DNA of 15,256 bases from an uncultured Lachnospiraceae bacterium (GTDB taxonomy: Bacteria; Bacillota; Clostridia; Lachnospirales; Lachnospiraceae): NCBI GenBank assembly GCA_910577445.1, contig CAJTMZ010000025.1:23891-39146 (forward strand), written 5' to 3'. Each line of letters begins with the position of its first letter. Within the stretch, counting starts at the first letter, position 1. The translations under genes and the position numbers were made by a program. Shown here piece after piece: positions 1-7,129 of this stretch. Below the pieces are notes generated by a model. That model saw nothing but the letters and a program-made list of their open reading frames with translations. It was not told where the DNA came from and searched no databases.

Positions 1-4
1 AATA

Positions 5-47
5 GATAAAATTTTCAGGAAAAATATTTGGGATAAAATCTTCAGGA
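5..47. repeat. 16-bp direct repeat upstream of the arabinofuranosidase promoter
   Basis: GATAAAATTTTCAGGA (5-20) recurs as GATAAAATCTTCAGGA (32-47) with one mismatch, offset by 27 bp. The second copy runs into a small dyad, GGATT-AA-AATCC (45-56). The pair ends about 24 bp before the -35 box of the GH51 gene, a plausible place for a regulator to bind. That it is an operator is inference; the protein that would bind is unknown. Confidence 0.5.
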
Positions 48-70
48 TTAAAATCCTTGTACACAAATTA

Positions 71-99
71 TTGACAAACCCCTCCCGATAACATACCAT
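71..99 (+). promoter_or_regulatory. Sigma-A promoter for the GH51 gene
   Basis: A perfect -35 box TTGACA (71-76) is followed after 17 bp by TACCAT (94-99), a 4/6 match to the -10 consensus. An alternative -10, CATAAT (97-102), would need a 20-bp spacer. The strong -35 with a mediocre -10 fits a promoter that needs an activator, but that is inference. Confidence 0.6.
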
Positions 100-144
100 A
101 ATGAGATAGAAAAAGACTGGGAAAGTCACTTTAAAGGAGCAGAA

Positions 145-1653
145 ATGGCAAAGCTGTATATTAATGAAAAGAATAAGAAAGGGCATATCAACCCGGAAAT
201 TTACGGACACTTTTCCGAACATCTGGGGAGATGCATTTACGAGGGCCTGTATGTAAAAGAAGATTCCGGCATTCCCAATGTAAACGGTATGCGGACGGAC
301 GTGGTGGAGGCGCTTAAAGAACTTAAGGTGCCGGTGCTCCGCTGGCCGGGCGGGTGCTTTGCGGACGAGTATCACTGGATGGACGGAATCGGGCCGAAGG
401 AAAACCGCAAAAAGATGATTAATACCCATTGGGGCGGTGTTCTGGAGGATAACAGCTTCGGAACCCATGAGTTTTTTGAACTTTGCCGGCAGCTTGGCTG
501 CAAAACCTACGTCAACGGCAACGTGGGGAGCGGTACGGTGAGGGAAATGTCCGAGTGGATGGAATACATGACCTTTGACGGCGTCTCTCCTATGGCGGAT
601 TTGCGGAAAGAAAACGGGCATGAGGAGCCTTTTAAGGTGGACTATTTTGGCGTGGGCAATGAGAACTGGGGCTGCGGCGGCAATATGACGCCGGAATATT
701 ACGCGAATCTTTACCGCAGATATCAGACTTATGTGAGAGACTACAAGAAAGACGAGCCTGTGCGGAAGATTTGCGGCGGGCCCAATTCGGATGATACCGA
801 CTGGACGGGAAAAGTGCTTGCCACCTGCTTTGCGTCCCCTCATCCGGATAAGGATTTCCACGGGTTCATGGACGGGCTTTCCCTTCACTATTATACCACC
901 CCGGGAGGATGGGAGGAAAAGGGAAGCGCTACCTGTTTCGATGAAAAAGTATGGTATCAGACGCTTTACAAGGCTTTATATATGGAAGAATTAATCCGGA
1001 TGCACGGAGCCATTATGGACAGTTATGACCCGGAGAAGAAGATTGGCCTTATTGTGGACGAATGGGGCACCTGGTTCGACGTGGAGCCGGGAACGAATCC
1101 CGGATTTTTGTATCAGCAGAACACCATGCGGGACGCCCTTGTGGCGGCTGTCAGCTTAAATATTTTCAATAAGCACTGCGACCGGGTGAAGATGGCGTGC
1201 ATTGCCCAGATGGTGAACGTGCTGCAGGCGGTGATTCTGACGGAAGGGGATAAAATGCTCTTAACGCCTACCTATCATGTATTTCACATGTACCGGGGGC
1301 ATCAGGACGCGGAGCTTTTGGACAGTGAGCTTGTGGATGTGCCAAAGGCCGGACGGGAGGAGTATGTGGTGCCTTCCCTGAAAGAATCGGTATCCATGTT
1401 AAAGGACGGAAGCATTCTTGCCACCATCGCCAACCTTTCCATAGAAGAAAGCCGGGATGTGGAGCTTGTCTTTGCGGAACGGCAGCCAAAGGAAGTAAAG
1501 GCCACGATTCTGACGGAAAAGATGAATGCCTGCAATACCTTTGACGAACCTGACAAGGTAAAGGAAGCGGTCTTTGAAGATGTAACGCTTACGGACAGAG
1601 GCGTCTTTTTTACGATTCCGGCCTGCAGTGTGGTCAGCCTGAAAATCTGCTGA
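145..1653 (+). CDS. Alpha-L-arabinofuranosidase, GH51 family
   Basis: Predicted to release terminal alpha-L-arabinofuranosyl residues from arabinan or arabinoxylan oligosaccharides. The 502-residue length is typical of bacterial GH51 enzymes. The retaining catalytic pair is visible: the acid/base Glu173 in the GNEN motif (171-174) and the nucleophile Glu306 in VDEWGTW (304-310). Other family hallmarks are GHFSEHLGRCIYEGLY near residues 21-36 and RWPGGCFADEYHW at 66-78. A (beta/alpha)8 barrel is followed by a C-terminal beta domain. There is no signal peptide, so it acts in the cytoplasm on imported oligosaccharides. AAAGGAG (133-139) sits 5 bp before the ATG. No transporter or other arabinose gene is adjacent. 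The symbol abfA would be reasonable, but paralogues are common, so it is left blank. Confidence 0.95.
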   Translation: MAKLYINEKNKKGHINPEIYGHFSEHLGRCIYEGLYVKEDSGIPNVNGMRTDVVEALKELKVPVLRWPGGCFADEYHWMDGIGPKENRKKMINTHWGGVLEDNSFGTHEFFELCRQLGCKTYVNGNVGSGTVREMSEWMEYMTFDGVSPMADLRKENGHEEPFKVDYFGVGNENWGCGGNMTPEYYANLYRRYQTYVRDYKKDEPVRKICGGPNSDDTDWTGKVLATCFASPHPDKDFHGFMDGLSLHYYTTPGGWEEKGSATCFDEKVWYQTLYKALYMEELIRMHGAIMDSYDPEKKIGLIVDEWGTWFDVEPGTNPGFLYQQNTMRDALVAAVSLNIFNKHCDRVKMACIAQMVNVLQAVILTEGDKMLLTPTYHVFHMYRGHQDAELLDSELVDVPKAGREEYVVPSLKESVSMLKDGSILATIANLSIEESRDVELVFAERQPKEVKATILTEKMNACNTFDEPDKVKEAVFEDVTLTDRGVFFTIPACSVVSLKIC

Positions 1654-1688
1654 GAGGCTTTATGGGAATGCCGGGGCGGGCGAATGCG

Positions 1689-1740
1689 CGGCGGATATTC
1701 TGAGGTATTGTCTGCTTTGCATAATACACCCTGTCCGCCG
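1689..1740 (+). promoter_or_regulatory. Stem-loop in the metG leader
   Basis: A nested inverted repeat lies between the GH51 stop and metG. The outer arms are CGGCGGA (1689-1695) and TCCGCCG (1734-1740); the inner arms are GTATT (1705-1709) and AATAC (1723-1727). No T-run follows on the + strand, so it is not a standard intrinsic terminator. The whole gap is only 119 bp and I see no T-box specifier or SAM riboswitch in it. It could be an mRNA-processing or stability element. Confidence 0.4.
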
Positions 1741-1772
1741 GTAAAATAAAAACAGAAAATGCGAGGGAAGTT

Positions 1773-3761
1773 ATGAATAAAGGAAAATATTATATTACAA
1801 CGGCGATTGCCTATACATCAGGAAAGCCCCATATCGGCAACAGCTATGAGATTGTTTTAGCTGACAGCATCGCCAGATTTAAGAGAAAAGACGGATACGA
1901 GGTTTATTTCCAGACCGGCACCGACGAGCACGGGCAGAAGATTGAGTTAAAGGCCCAGGACGCCGGAATTACGCCGAAGGAATTTGTGGACGGCGTTGCG
2001 GGAACGATTAAAGGGCTGTGGGATTTGATGAATACCTCCTACGACCACTTTATCCGCACAACGGATGGCTATCACGAAAAGCAGGTACAGAAAATCTTTA
2101 AAAAGCTTTATGAGCAGGGGGATATTTACAAGGGAGCCTATGAAGGACTTTACTGCACGCCCTGCGAATCTTTCTGGACGGAGTCTCAGTTGAAAGACGG
2201 AAAGTGCCCCGACTGCGGGCGGGAGGTAAAGCCGGCAAAGGAAGAGGCGTATTTCTTTAAGATGAGCAAATATGCGGATAAGCTGATTGCGCATATTAAC
2301 AGCCATCCGGAATTTATTCAGCCGGTTTCGCGTAAAAATGAAATGATGAACAATTTCCTTCTTCCAGGGCTTCAGGATTTATGCGTTTCCAGAACTTCCT
2401 TTAAATGGGGAGTTCCGGTGGACTTTGACGACAGGCACGTGGTTTATGTGTGGCTGGACGCCCTTACCAACTACATCACGGGGATTGGTTATCACTGCGG
2501 GGAGGAAAGCACGGAGCAGTATCATAAGCTGTGGCCAGCGGATTTGCATTTGATTGGAAAGGATATCGTGCGTTTCCATACCATTTACTGGCCCATCTTC
2601 CTGATGGCTTTGGGCGAGCCGCTGCCGAAGCAGATATTCGGACATCCTTGGCTTTTACAGGGGGACGGCAAGATGAGCAAGTCCAAAGGCAACGTGATTT
2701 ATGCCGACGATTTGGTGGATTTTTTCGGAGTGGACGCGGTCCGGTATTTTGTGCTTCACGAGATGCCGTTTGAAAATGACGGAACCATTTCGTGGGAGCT
2801 TTTGGTGGAGAGAATCAACTCCGACCTTGCCAACGTTCTGGGCAATCTTGTGAACAGAACCATTTCCATGAGCAACAAGTATTTCGGTGGCGTGGTGGCG
2901 GATAAAGGCTGCGCCGAAGCGGTGGACGGGGATTTAAAGGCGGTTGCTACGGGAACCTGCGAAAAGGTGACCGCCAGAATGGAAGAGTTGCGGGTAGCCG
3001 ACGCCCTTACGGAAATTTTTGCCCTGTTTAAACGCTGCAACAAATATATTGACGAGACGGAGCCCTGGGTGCTGGCAAAAGATGAGGAGAAAAAGGAGCG
3101 TCTTTCCACGGTGCTTTACAATCTGGTGGAAAGCATATTAATCGGCGCTTCCCTTCTCGAGCCTTTCATGCCGGAAACCGCACAGAAGATAGCGGAGCAG
3201 CTTAAGGGAGAACTGCGCGGTTTTGACAGGTTAGGAGAATTTGGCCTGTATCCTTCGGGAAATCAGGTGACGGAAAAGCCGCAAATCCTCTTTGCAAGAC
3301 TGGACGTAAAGGAAGTGACGGAAAAGGCGGAGGCAATGTTTGCGGAAAGGATGGCCGCGGCGGCCGTACCGGCCGCTTCCGGCGAGAATGCGGATGCAGA
3401 CAATGCGGAAGATGTAATAGATTTGGAGCCCAAAGAGGAAATCACCTACGACGAATTTGCGAAAATGCAGTTCCAGGTGGGCGAGATTATCGCCTGTGAG
3501 GAGGTTCCCAAATCAAAGAAGCTTTTGTGCTCCAAGGTAAAGATTGGAAGCCAGGTAAAGCAGATTGTATCCGGAATCAAGGCGCATTACAGCGCGGAGG
3601 AGATGGTAGGCAAAAAGGTAATGGTTCTGGTGAACTTAAAGCCTGCCAAACTGGCCGGCGTTCTTTCGGAGGGAATGCTTCTGTGCGCGGAGGATGGCGA
3701 GGGCAATCTGGCCCTGCTTACGCCGGAAAAGGAAATGCCGGCGGGCGCGGAAATCTGCTGA
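1773..3761 (+). CDS. metG: Methionyl-tRNA synthetase
   Basis: Charges tRNA-Met (elongator and initiator) with methionine in the cytoplasm. The class I signature appears as HIGN at residues 20-23 and KMSKS at 300-304. A zinc knuckle has two CxxC pairs (C128/C131 and C145/C148). An anticodon-binding helical domain follows. After a short Ala/Glu-rich linker there is a C-terminal Trbp111/EMAP-like tRNA-binding domain (about 559-662) that mediates dimerisation and tRNA binding. The 662-residue length matches the long MetRS form with this appended domain, as in Bacillus. The start is ATG, with GAGGG (1763-1767) upstream. The next gene follows after 118 bp of GC-rich sequence with no clear terminator. 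Confidence 0.97.
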   Translation: MNKGKYYITTAIAYTSGKPHIGNSYEIVLADSIARFKRKDGYEVYFQTGTDEHGQKIELKAQDAGITPKEFVDGVAGTIKGLWDLMNTSYDHFIRTTDGYHEKQVQKIFKKLYEQGDIYKGAYEGLYCTPCESFWTESQLKDGKCPDCGREVKPAKEEAYFFKMSKYADKLIAHINSHPEFIQPVSRKNEMMNNFLLPGLQDLCVSRTSFKWGVPVDFDDRHVVYVWLDALTNYITGIGYHCGEESTEQYHKLWPADLHLIGKDIVRFHTIYWPIFLMALGEPLPKQIFGHPWLLQGDGKMSKSKGNVIYADDLVDFFGVDAVRYFVLHEMPFENDGTISWELLVERINSDLANVLGNLVNRTISMSNKYFGGVVADKGCAEAVDGDLKAVATGTCEKVTARMEELRVADALTEIFALFKRCNKYIDETEPWVLAKDEEKKERLSTVLYNLVESILIGASLLEPFMPETAQKIAEQLKGELRGFDRLGEFGLYPSGNQVTEKPQILFARLDVKEVTEKAEAMFAERMAAAAVPAASGENADADNAEDVIDLEPKEEITYDEFAKMQFQVGEIIACEEVPKSKKLLCSKVKIGSQVKQIVSGIKAHYSAEEMVGKKVMVLVNLKPAKLAGVLSEGMLLCAEDGEGNLALLTPEKEMPAGAEIC

Positions 3762-3856
3762 CGCGGCGAAGCGAAGCAGTTTTGCAGGCCGCCAGAGCGC
3801 CGTGACGAAATGCGGAGAATCCGGTGGCGCGGCAATGCGCCTGCGGCCGGCGAGGG
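3762..3856. other. GC-rich intergenic sequence with short hairpins
   Basis: The metG-hydrolase gap is clearly GC-richer than the AT-rich gaps elsewhere. It contains short inverted repeats such as GCGGC...GCCGC around an inner GCAGTTTTGC, and GGCGC-GGCAAT-GCGCC near 3823-3842. None is followed by a T-run, so they are not clear terminators. No start codon with a ribosome binding site, and no RNA family, is recognised. Confidence 0.35.
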
Positions 3857-3879
3857 GTGGATAAAATTGGGAGGTTACA

Positions 3880-4824
3880 ATGGTAAAAAAGGAAGAATTT
3901 ACGTTTGATTCCAGGGACGGAGCTACGAAAATCCACGCAGTGAGGTGGGTGCCGGAGGGGAAGGTGGTCTGCATTCTCCAGATTATCCACGGTATGGCGG
4001 AGTATGTGGAGCGGTACGAACAGCTTGCGCAGTATCTGGGGGAAAAAGGAATACTGGTGACGGGCGACGACCATTTAGGACATGGAAAAAGCGTAGGGGA
4101 AGAAGGCGCTTACGGATATTTTTGTGAGCAGGACGCGGCTACCGTGGTAGTCAGGGACGTGCATCGCCTGAAAAAGATAACCCAGGAGGAATATCCGGGA
4201 ATCCCCTATGTGATTTTGGGACACAGCATGGGTTCCTTTATTCTGCGCAACTATCTGTTCCGGTACGGAACGGGAATCCAGGGCGCGATTATATGCGGAA
4301 CCGGCTCGCAGCCGAAAGCCCTTGTGAAGTTCTGTAAGCTGATAACGGCAGTGCAGGGGGCGTTCCTTGGGCAGAAGCATGTGGCGAAAATGCTTGATAA
4401 GCTGGCCTTCGGCTCTTATAACGAGCGGATTCCGGGAGCGAGAACCCCTTTTGACTGGCTGTGCACGGACGAGAGCGTGGTGGACGCCTACATGGCGGAT
4501 AAGCTGTGCGGGTTTACCTTTACGGTAAACGGTTTCCAGACCCTGTTTACGCTTCTGGACCGCTTAAATCAGGAGGAAAACCTTCTGGCGATGCCAGGGG
4601 CGCTTCCGGTGCATTTTATTGCGGGGGATATGGACCCGGTGGGAAATTACGGCGCGGGAGTCAAAAGGGCCTGCGAAGATTTTAGGAAAGCCGGTATGTC
4701 GAGGGTTTCCATCAAGCTGTATCCGGGAGCAAGGCACGAACTGCTGAACGAGAAAAACAAACAGCAGGTATATGAGGATATCTACCCCTGGATTCTGGAG
4801 CGGGTAAAGGAATATCAGCAATAA
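3880..4824 (+). CDS. Alpha/beta hydrolase, monoacylglycerol lipase / lysophospholipase-like
   Basis: A serine hydrolase of the Hydrolase_4 (PldB/monoglyceride lipase) type, probably cleaving an acyl ester such as a monoacylglycerol or lysophospholipid. The substrate is inferred from family only. The nucleophile elbow GHSMG (114-118) places Ser116. The acid is most likely Asp252 in GDMDPVG, and the base is His286 in GARHELL. The oxyanion region is HGMAEYVERY from residue 38, typical of this group. The length of 314 residues is normal. There is no signal peptide or membrane segment, so it is cytoplasmic. GGGAGG (3869-3874) sits 5 bp before the ATG. It lies downstream of metG and 35 bp (measured to the preferred start) ahead of the secreted-protein gene, so the three may be co-transcribed. 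Confidence 0.85.
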   Translation: MVKKEEFTFDSRDGATKIHAVRWVPEGKVVCILQIIHGMAEYVERYEQLAQYLGEKGILVTGDDHLGHGKSVGEEGAYGYFCEQDAATVVVRDVHRLKKITQEEYPGIPYVILGHSMGSFILRNYLFRYGTGIQGAIICGTGSQPKALVKFCKLITAVQGAFLGQKHVAKMLDKLAFGSYNERIPGARTPFDWLCTDESVVDAYMADKLCGFTFTVNGFQTLFTLLDRLNQEENLLAMPGALPVHFIAGDMDPVGNYGAGVKRACEDFRKAGMSRVSIKLYPGARHELLNEKNKQQVYEDIYPWILERVKEYQQ

Positions 4825-4859
4825 TCAAAGTAAAAATAAACGCGGAAATGAGGAAAAAA

Positions 4860-5381
4860 ATGGCAAAAAAGTTTTTAGCGGTAATGGCCGCCTGTATGGT
4901 TCTGCTGCTTGCAGTGCCGGGGACGGTGTTTGCCGGGGAGACGGTTGATAACGGGGCGTCGGACATCATGGACCAGGTGAAGCAGAAATTGTCTGCGGTT
5001 TTTGAAGAGGTAGACGCGGAGACGGCGAACGAGGTGTTTTCTTTTCTGAAAGAACAGGTAAAGGAAGGAAATTTAAGTTCCGGGGAGGGTCTGCAAAACG
5101 CCATAGAAGCGGGGGAGAGCAGATTTGGCGTTACCATCAGCAAAGAGGACGCCGGCGAACTGGTCGCCGCCATGGAAAAGCTGGAAGATTTGGGATTCTC
5201 TGCCGAATACATTATAGATAAAACGCAGGGTCTGTATCAGGAATACGGCACGGATTTCGTGGACCATGTGGACGAGGTGGTGTCAGGGGCGGTAAAGAAC
5301 GCCGCTTCCAATGCGGTCAGCAGCTTTTTTACCAACCTGAAAAATTCCGTTAAGAATTTTTTCAGCAATATATTTTCGTGA
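4860..5381 (+). CDS. Small secreted protein of unknown function
   Basis: I do not recognise this 173-residue protein. It has a clear Sec signal peptide: Lys-Lys at 3-4, a hydrophobic core to about residue 20, and a likely signal peptidase I site after VFA (23-25). The mature chain is acidic and helical through about residue 140. The last 32 residues (142-173) contain no Asp or Glu, three Lys and five Phe (two FF pairs), and look amphipathic. The 93-120 segment (SKEDAGELVAAMEKLEDLG) weakly resembles the secreted DUF1002 (YpuA) family; this is a guess. An upstream in-frame ATG at 4848 (177 residues) has a poor ribosome binding site, whereas GAGGA at 4850-4854 is correctly spaced for 4860. There is no lipobox or sortase motif, so it is probably released or surface-associated. 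Confidence 0.75.
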   Translation: MAKKFLAVMAACMVLLLAVPGTVFAGETVDNGASDIMDQVKQKLSAVFEEVDAETANEVFSFLKEQVKEGNLSSGEGLQNAIEAGESRFGVTISKEDAGELVAAMEKLEDLGFSAEYIIDKTQGLYQEYGTDFVDHVDEVVSGAVKNAASNAVSSFFTNLKNSVKNFFSNIFS

Positions 5382-5419
5382 GAGGCAAAAGAATAAAATA
5401 AAGGCGGTTCTGTAAAAAT

Positions 5420-5454
5420 ATATAGCATGTCAGAAATATACGGAGGTGCTATAT
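5420..5454 (+). promoter_or_regulatory. Hairpin enclosing the SD and overlapping the start codon
   Basis: ATATAGCA (5420-5427) and TGCTATAT (5447-5454) are perfect 8-bp inverted arms around a 19-nt loop. The GGAGG ribosome binding site (5442-5446) forms the end of the loop, and the first two bases of the ATG (5453-5455) lie in the 3' arm. In RNA this could modulate initiation of the dehydrogenase; in DNA it could be a repressor site. Both roles are inference. Confidence 0.5.
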
Positions 5455-6433
5455 GAAAATTATTTTTTACGGGACGAAGCCCTATGACAAAATCTGGTTT
5501 GAACCGATGGGCAAGGAATATGGCTTTGACATTCATTTTATTGAGGCGGCCTGCAATCAGGAAACCATTTTCATGGCGAAGGGACATGATGCAATCTGTA
5601 TTTTCGTCAATGATTATGTGAACGCTGAAATGATAGACGCGCTCTATGAAATGAAGGTCAAGGCTATTTTGCTTCGCAGCGCCGGTTTCAATAACGTGGA
5701 CGTAAAAGCGGCGGAGGATAAAATTGTACTCCTGCGTGTTCCCAGCTATTCGCCCGAATCGGTTGCGGAGTTTACCATGGCGCTTTTGCTTACCGTCAAC
5801 CGGCTGACCCACAAGGCATATAACAGGACAAGGGAATTTAACATGAGCCTTCAGGGGCTTATGGGGATTGATTTGTATGAAAAGACGGCGGGCGTGATTG
5901 GAACGGGGAAAATCGGACAGGCTATGATAAAAATACTGAACGGTTTTGGGATGCGCGTGATTTGTCACGACCCCTTTCCGGTGGACGGGCTGGAAGCGGA
6001 ATACGTCTCCTTAGAGGAGCTTTTTAGCCAGTCCGACGTGATATCCCTGCACTGTCCCCTCACATCCGGCACAAACCATATCGTGAACCGGGATTCCATT
6101 GCGGCCATGAAAAAGGGCGTTTATCTGGTAAATACCTCAAGGGGCGGGCTGATTGACACGGAAGCTTTGATTGAGGGGATGCTGGAAGGAAAATTCGGCG
6201 GAGTGGGGCTTGACGTTTACGAGGAAGAAGAAGGGGTTTTTTACGAGGACCGTTCCGGCGAAATTATAACGGACGACAATCTGGCGCGTCTTATGACCTT
6301 TCCCAATGTGCTTGTAACTTCCCACATGGGATTTTTTACCAGGGAGGCCATGTACGCAATTGCCAAAACAACTCTTGAAAATGCGTACGCCCTTGAAAAC
6401 GGGCTGCCACTGGTGAATCAGGTGGGAAAGTAG
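5453..6433 (+). CDS. D-2-hydroxyacid dehydrogenase, D-lactate dehydrogenase-like
   Basis: An NAD-dependent oxidoreductase interconverting a 2-keto acid and a D-2-hydroxy acid, most likely pyruvate and D-lactate as a fermentation step. The 326 residues show the Rossmann motif GVIGTGKIGQ (147-156) and Asp173 (CHDPFP) at the NAD-ribose position. The catalytic triad is Arg230 (NTSRGG), Glu259 (VYEEEEG) and His291 (TSHMGF), with spacings of 29 and 32 residues as in known D-LDHs. The PSYSPESVAEF segment (97-107) is also typical. Cytoplasmic. GGAGG (5442-5446) sits 6 bp before the ATG. The exact substrate (pyruvate versus hydroxyisocaproate or similar) cannot be read from the sequence, so no symbol is given. 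Confidence 0.9.
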   Translation: MKIIFYGTKPYDKIWFEPMGKEYGFDIHFIEAACNQETIFMAKGHDAICIFVNDYVNAEMIDALYEMKVKAILLRSAGFNNVDVKAAEDKIVLLRVPSYSPESVAEFTMALLLTVNRLTHKAYNRTREFNMSLQGLMGIDLYEKTAGVIGTGKIGQAMIKILNGFGMRVICHDPFPVDGLEAEYVSLEELFSQSDVISLHCPLTSGTNHIVNRDSIAAMKKGVYLVNTSRGGLIDTEALIEGMLEGKFGGVGLDVYEEEEGVFYEDRSGEIITDDNLARLMTFPNVLVTSHMGFFTREAMYAIAKTTLENAYALENGLPLVNQVGK

Positions 6434-6487
6434 CCGTCTCTTCCGGGAAAGTCTGCCTTGGAAATAGCTCCCGGAAGGAACGGCTTT
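6432..6487 (+). terminator. Probable transcription terminator after the dehydrogenase
   Basis: A two-part stem pairs AGCCGT (6432-6437) with ACGGCT (6480-6485), and TTCCGGGA (6441-6448) with TCCCGGAA (6469-6476). The 5' arm begins in the stop codon of the dehydrogenase. Only TTT follows, so termination may be inefficient, but a fresh promoter 45 bp on supports an operon boundary here. Confidence 0.5.
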
Positions 6488-6531
6488 CAGGGCCTGCCGG
6501 AATGATAACGAAAATGATGGCGGTTCATTGA

Positions 6532-6560
6532 TTGTAAAGTAGGAGGGAATCTGTTATAAT
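6532..6560 (+). promoter_or_regulatory. Sigma-A promoter for the GNAT-HD-YesL run
   Basis: TTGTAA (6532-6537), a 17-bp spacer and a perfect TATAAT (6555-6560) lie about 30 bp before the acetyltransferase ATG. Transcription would begin near 6567. Confidence 0.75.
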
Positions 6561-6590
6561 AAAATATCTGTAGTTTGAAAGGGCGGTTCA

Positions 6591-7124
6591 ATGGACGAGG
6601 GGATATCTTATGAAATACGGCCGGCCGGCCAGGATGAATGGGAAGAGGCTATGGGACTGGCGTGGAAAACCTTTCTGGAATTTGAGGCGGGCGATTACAC
6701 ACCGGAGGGCGTCAGAAGTTTTGAGGATTTTATAACGGACTCGGCGCTGAAGCGAATGTTTCTTTCAGGGGATTACCGGCTTGTTACGGCATATGTCGGA
6801 GATAAAATGGCCGGAATGATTACGCTGCGAAACGAGTGCCATATCTCGCTTCTTTTTGTGGATAAAAGGTATCACAGACATGGAATAGGAAAGGCTCTGA
6901 TTGACGCGGTGGCGTGTTATGTGAAAGAAAGATACGGGAAAAGGTACGGGCCGGAATGCGGACGGGGGCCGAAAGAGGGGTACAAAGGATACCGGATGAC
7001 AGTGAACGCGTCGCCCTACGGCGCGGCCTTTTACCACCGGATAGGCTTTAAGGATTTGGGTCCGAAGCGGCAGCAGGACGGGATAATATTTACGCCAATG
7101 GAATATATCATAGTGGAAGGGTGA
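6591..7124 (+). CDS. GNAT family N-acetyltransferase
   Basis: A 177-residue acetyl-CoA-dependent acyltransferase of unknown substrate. Motif A is visible at residues 87-103 (LLFVDKRYHRHGIGKAL), with the RHGIG loop for the acetyl-CoA pyrophosphate. The second signature, NASPYGAAFYHRIGF (139-153), carries the usual late Tyr. The N-terminus (EIRPAGQDEWEEAMGLAWKTF) is a common opening for this family. Cytoplasmic. The ribosome binding site is weak (GAAAGGGCGG upstream of the ATG). It is the first gene after the promoter at 6532-6560, and its stop lies 5 bp before the HD-protein ATG, so the two are translationally close. Confidence 0.88.
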   Translation: MDEGISYEIRPAGQDEWEEAMGLAWKTFLEFEAGDYTPEGVRSFEDFITDSALKRMFLSGDYRLVTAYVGDKMAGMITLRNECHISLLFVDKRYHRHGIGKALIDAVACYVKERYGKRYGPECGRGPKEGYKGYRMTVNASPYGAAFYHRIGFKDLGPKRQQDGIIFTPMEYIIVEG

Positions 7125-7129
7125 GGGTT

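Noticed and set aside
1654..1772. T-box or SAM riboswitch upstream of metG
   Set aside because: The gap is only 119 bp, and there is no T-box consensus, specifier loop, SAM-box core or terminator T-run.
5237..5968. 243-residue open frame antisense to the secreted protein and dehydrogenase genes
   Set aside because: It spans parts of two supported + strand genes and the gap between them, and shows no domain motif.
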